From Priapulus caudatus (Eukaryota > Priapulida > Priapulimorpha > Priapulimorphida > Priapulidae), in assembly GCF_000485595.1 (NCBI RefSeq), contig NW_014578162.1:1-20000 (forward strand): DNA of 20,000 nucleotides, given 5' to 3'. Positions 18,374 to 20,000 of this stretch are shown piece after piece (positions within the stretch are counted from its first letter, which is position 1; the number at the start of each line of letters is the position of its first letter). The notes under the pieces were generated by a model. It saw only the letters and a list, made by a program, of their open reading frames with translations, did not search any database and was not told the DNA's origin. A program made the position numbers and the translations under genes.

Positions 18374-20000
18374 ATGCTACAGCGTATAGGGGACATTTAG
18401 GAAGCCATGCACTCTTATGTTATTAAAGAATCTGAGATACTGGCACATCTCAGCAAGTGTATTTCCAAAGTATTTCCATTTTATGGACATAATATCAGCA
18501 CAATAGCATTTCTTTTAGCATATGCCGGCCATACCCGAACACTTATTTAAGCCAATATTACTGTATAGTGAAATTCGTGTGAACAATAACTCGGGGCCTT
18601 ATCACAGCAATATATAGCGAAGGACATATATATCGCCATCTATTGGCTGATTTTAATGTTAAAAGTGTTACGTTAGACAGGGATACATTATAGGAGATCT
18701 TGGAGAATATTTGGATTTAATTTCAATTGTATAAGCTACTCCGATGAGTATATGCGCTCTATTTTAAAAGGATAATTTTAGCAAAATTACTATTTATTCG
18801 CTTATTAAAATCCCATTATTGTTACTTCAGCCAGAGCACACCACCCTATAGTTATTAAAGAGAGGCATCCGGATTTATTTTTTACGTCAAGCTACTGCGA
18901 CGAATATCTACTCTCCGTTTTAAAATGATAATAATCATAGCAACACGATTCCATTTCATTAGGCAGATAATGGGCTTACGGGTGTAAACAGGTTTCCTGC
19001 CAATCAAATGGAAAATTTGGTGCGATGAGGCACCTAATGACCATTATAGCGACTGGTGGGTATACGATATCTACATTAAAAGTACAATTTCAACATAATA
19101 CTATTCCAGTCATTTGGTAAAGGCCGGATATATACATGTGCACATATTATGTAGAACACATCGCCACCTGTTGGCTAAATGATGTTTTATTGCTATTGTC
19201 ATTCAGTCAGGTAGGCCATCCTATCGGTAATTAAAAAAATGGGGGGCATGTTCTTTTCATATCAAGCTATCGACTGTTTGTTGATCATTTTAAAAATAGA
19301 ATTTCAAAAAGATATGATTTTAATTGGTAGTTATTAGGTGTGAACGAACACAGCTCTCCTGCTATTCTACATGAGGAATTAATTTGTTATGACTAATGAG
19401 AGATTCCGATTAATATTTTTTATGTTATATTACTGCAATATCTGGGTATGCTATCTGTAAAATCAAAGAAGAATGTCAAGATAATATAAGTTAATTCTTG
19501 TAATAAAGGTTGGACATGCAGCTGCATATGCCACACCAAACTCCACGACAGATGGCGCTCTCACTCTGGCTCTACACTCTGGCTCTACATCATAGAGTTG
19601 TATAAATATACAACTAATATCTAACATATAATAACGGGGTCTAATATATAACTCTATGCTCTACATCTATATCCTGAGTGTGGGAAGGGGGCGCTGCATG
19701 CAGTTTGATGCCACACAGGGCACATACCGCCATCTGTTGGCTAGTTTACCTATTTATAAGTGTTAGATCAAACGAGCTTCTACGGTTCATAGTTTCCCTC
19801 TCTTTTAAGCGCACGATTTCAACAGAATGTTTTTTATTTGACAAATACTTATTATACCTGTTATTATACTTATTATACTAATTTGTGAATTTTTTTGAAC
19901 GTCAATGCGCATGTATGCGTAATTTGCAGGCAGTAGCACGTGAGCCTATACGCGTGTTTCGACACATTATTTACACAGTAGGGTCCTGTCACGAGTCAAC
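18374..20000 (+). mobile_element. Dispersed 1.6-kb repeat, copy B (non-coding), running off the window
   Basis: Same orientation and order as copy A at 10445-12020, interrupted by a 171-base MITE at 19537-19707. No long open frame. The right end is not reached. Confidence 0.8.
19537..19707. mobile_element. MITE nested in repeat copy B
   Basis: The insert is flanked by direct copies of ATGCCACAC (19528-19536 and 19708-19716). Copy A has one continuous version (ATGCCAGCACAGGG) with no insert. Termini are inverted: CAAACTCCA at the left and the complement of CAAACTGCA at the right. Inside are a near-perfect hairpin AGTTGTATA-AA-TATACAACT (19596-19615), wider inverted arms CATAGAGTT (19591) and AACTCTATG (19650), and a 13-base tandem duplication ACTCTGGCTCTAC (19563-19588). 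A 9-base target duplication points to the Mutator-like group, though hAT (8 bases) is possible. Non-autonomous, no coding capacity. Confidence 0.75.

Overview
The window looks like nuclear DNA of an invertebrate animal. It has spliced genes with GT/AG introns, a Pol III tRNA gene, a TATA/initiator promoter, a poly(A) signal, and a very high load of microsatellites (GA/CT, CA/GT, TA, CTAT, GGAT, CTCA, CGACA). Coding content is low. Most long open frames here are translations of simple repeats (Ser/Leu, Arg/Glu, Thr/His runs) and are not genes. I cannot name the species.

Left third (1-7700): a 25-bp minisatellite lies in inverted orientation at 1-51 and 1016-1225. It is followed by unique DNA with two close CACGTG E-boxes (1653-1669) and then by GA, GT and CTAT tracts. 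Next come three exons of a plus-strand bHLH repressor that resembles clockwork orange (cwo): the basic/helix-1 exon (3226-3335), the helix-2 exon (4311-4395), and a long terminal exon (6355-7532) with a poly(A) signal at 7643. The introns are packed with simple repeats. The first of these exons is frame-broken by what looks like one extra A. No Orange domain is visible. The 5' coding exon was not found.

Middle (7700-12600): intergenic DNA with CT-rich tracts, a 15-bp-arm hairpin at 8695-8749, and the first copy (from about 10445) of a 1.6-kb non-coding dispersed repeat. After it comes a minus-strand tRNA-Gly(UCC) gene (12491-12565) carrying four extra bases relative to the usual form, one of them in the anticodon loop, with a good T-run terminator.

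Right part (12600-20000): AT-rich DNA with a perfect 11-bp hairpin, a 0.5-kb CA tract, a 1.4-kb almost pure GA tract, and an intronless minus-strand DnaJ/Hsp40 gene of the DNAJB6 type (17011-17532). That gene has a TATA box at -31, an initiator and a CRE. The second copy of the 1.6-kb repeat (18374 to the window end) carries a nested 171-bp MITE with terminal inverted repeats and a 9-bp target duplication, for which the first copy is the empty site.

Cross-cutting signals: the 9-mer AGGGGGCGC, a CTCF-core-like word, occurs ten times, nine of them in or beside the exons of the two protein genes. Extra bases in the bHLH exon and the tRNA, together with indel-dominated differences between the two 1.6-kb repeats, raise the possibility of uncorrected long-read indels in parts of this assembly.
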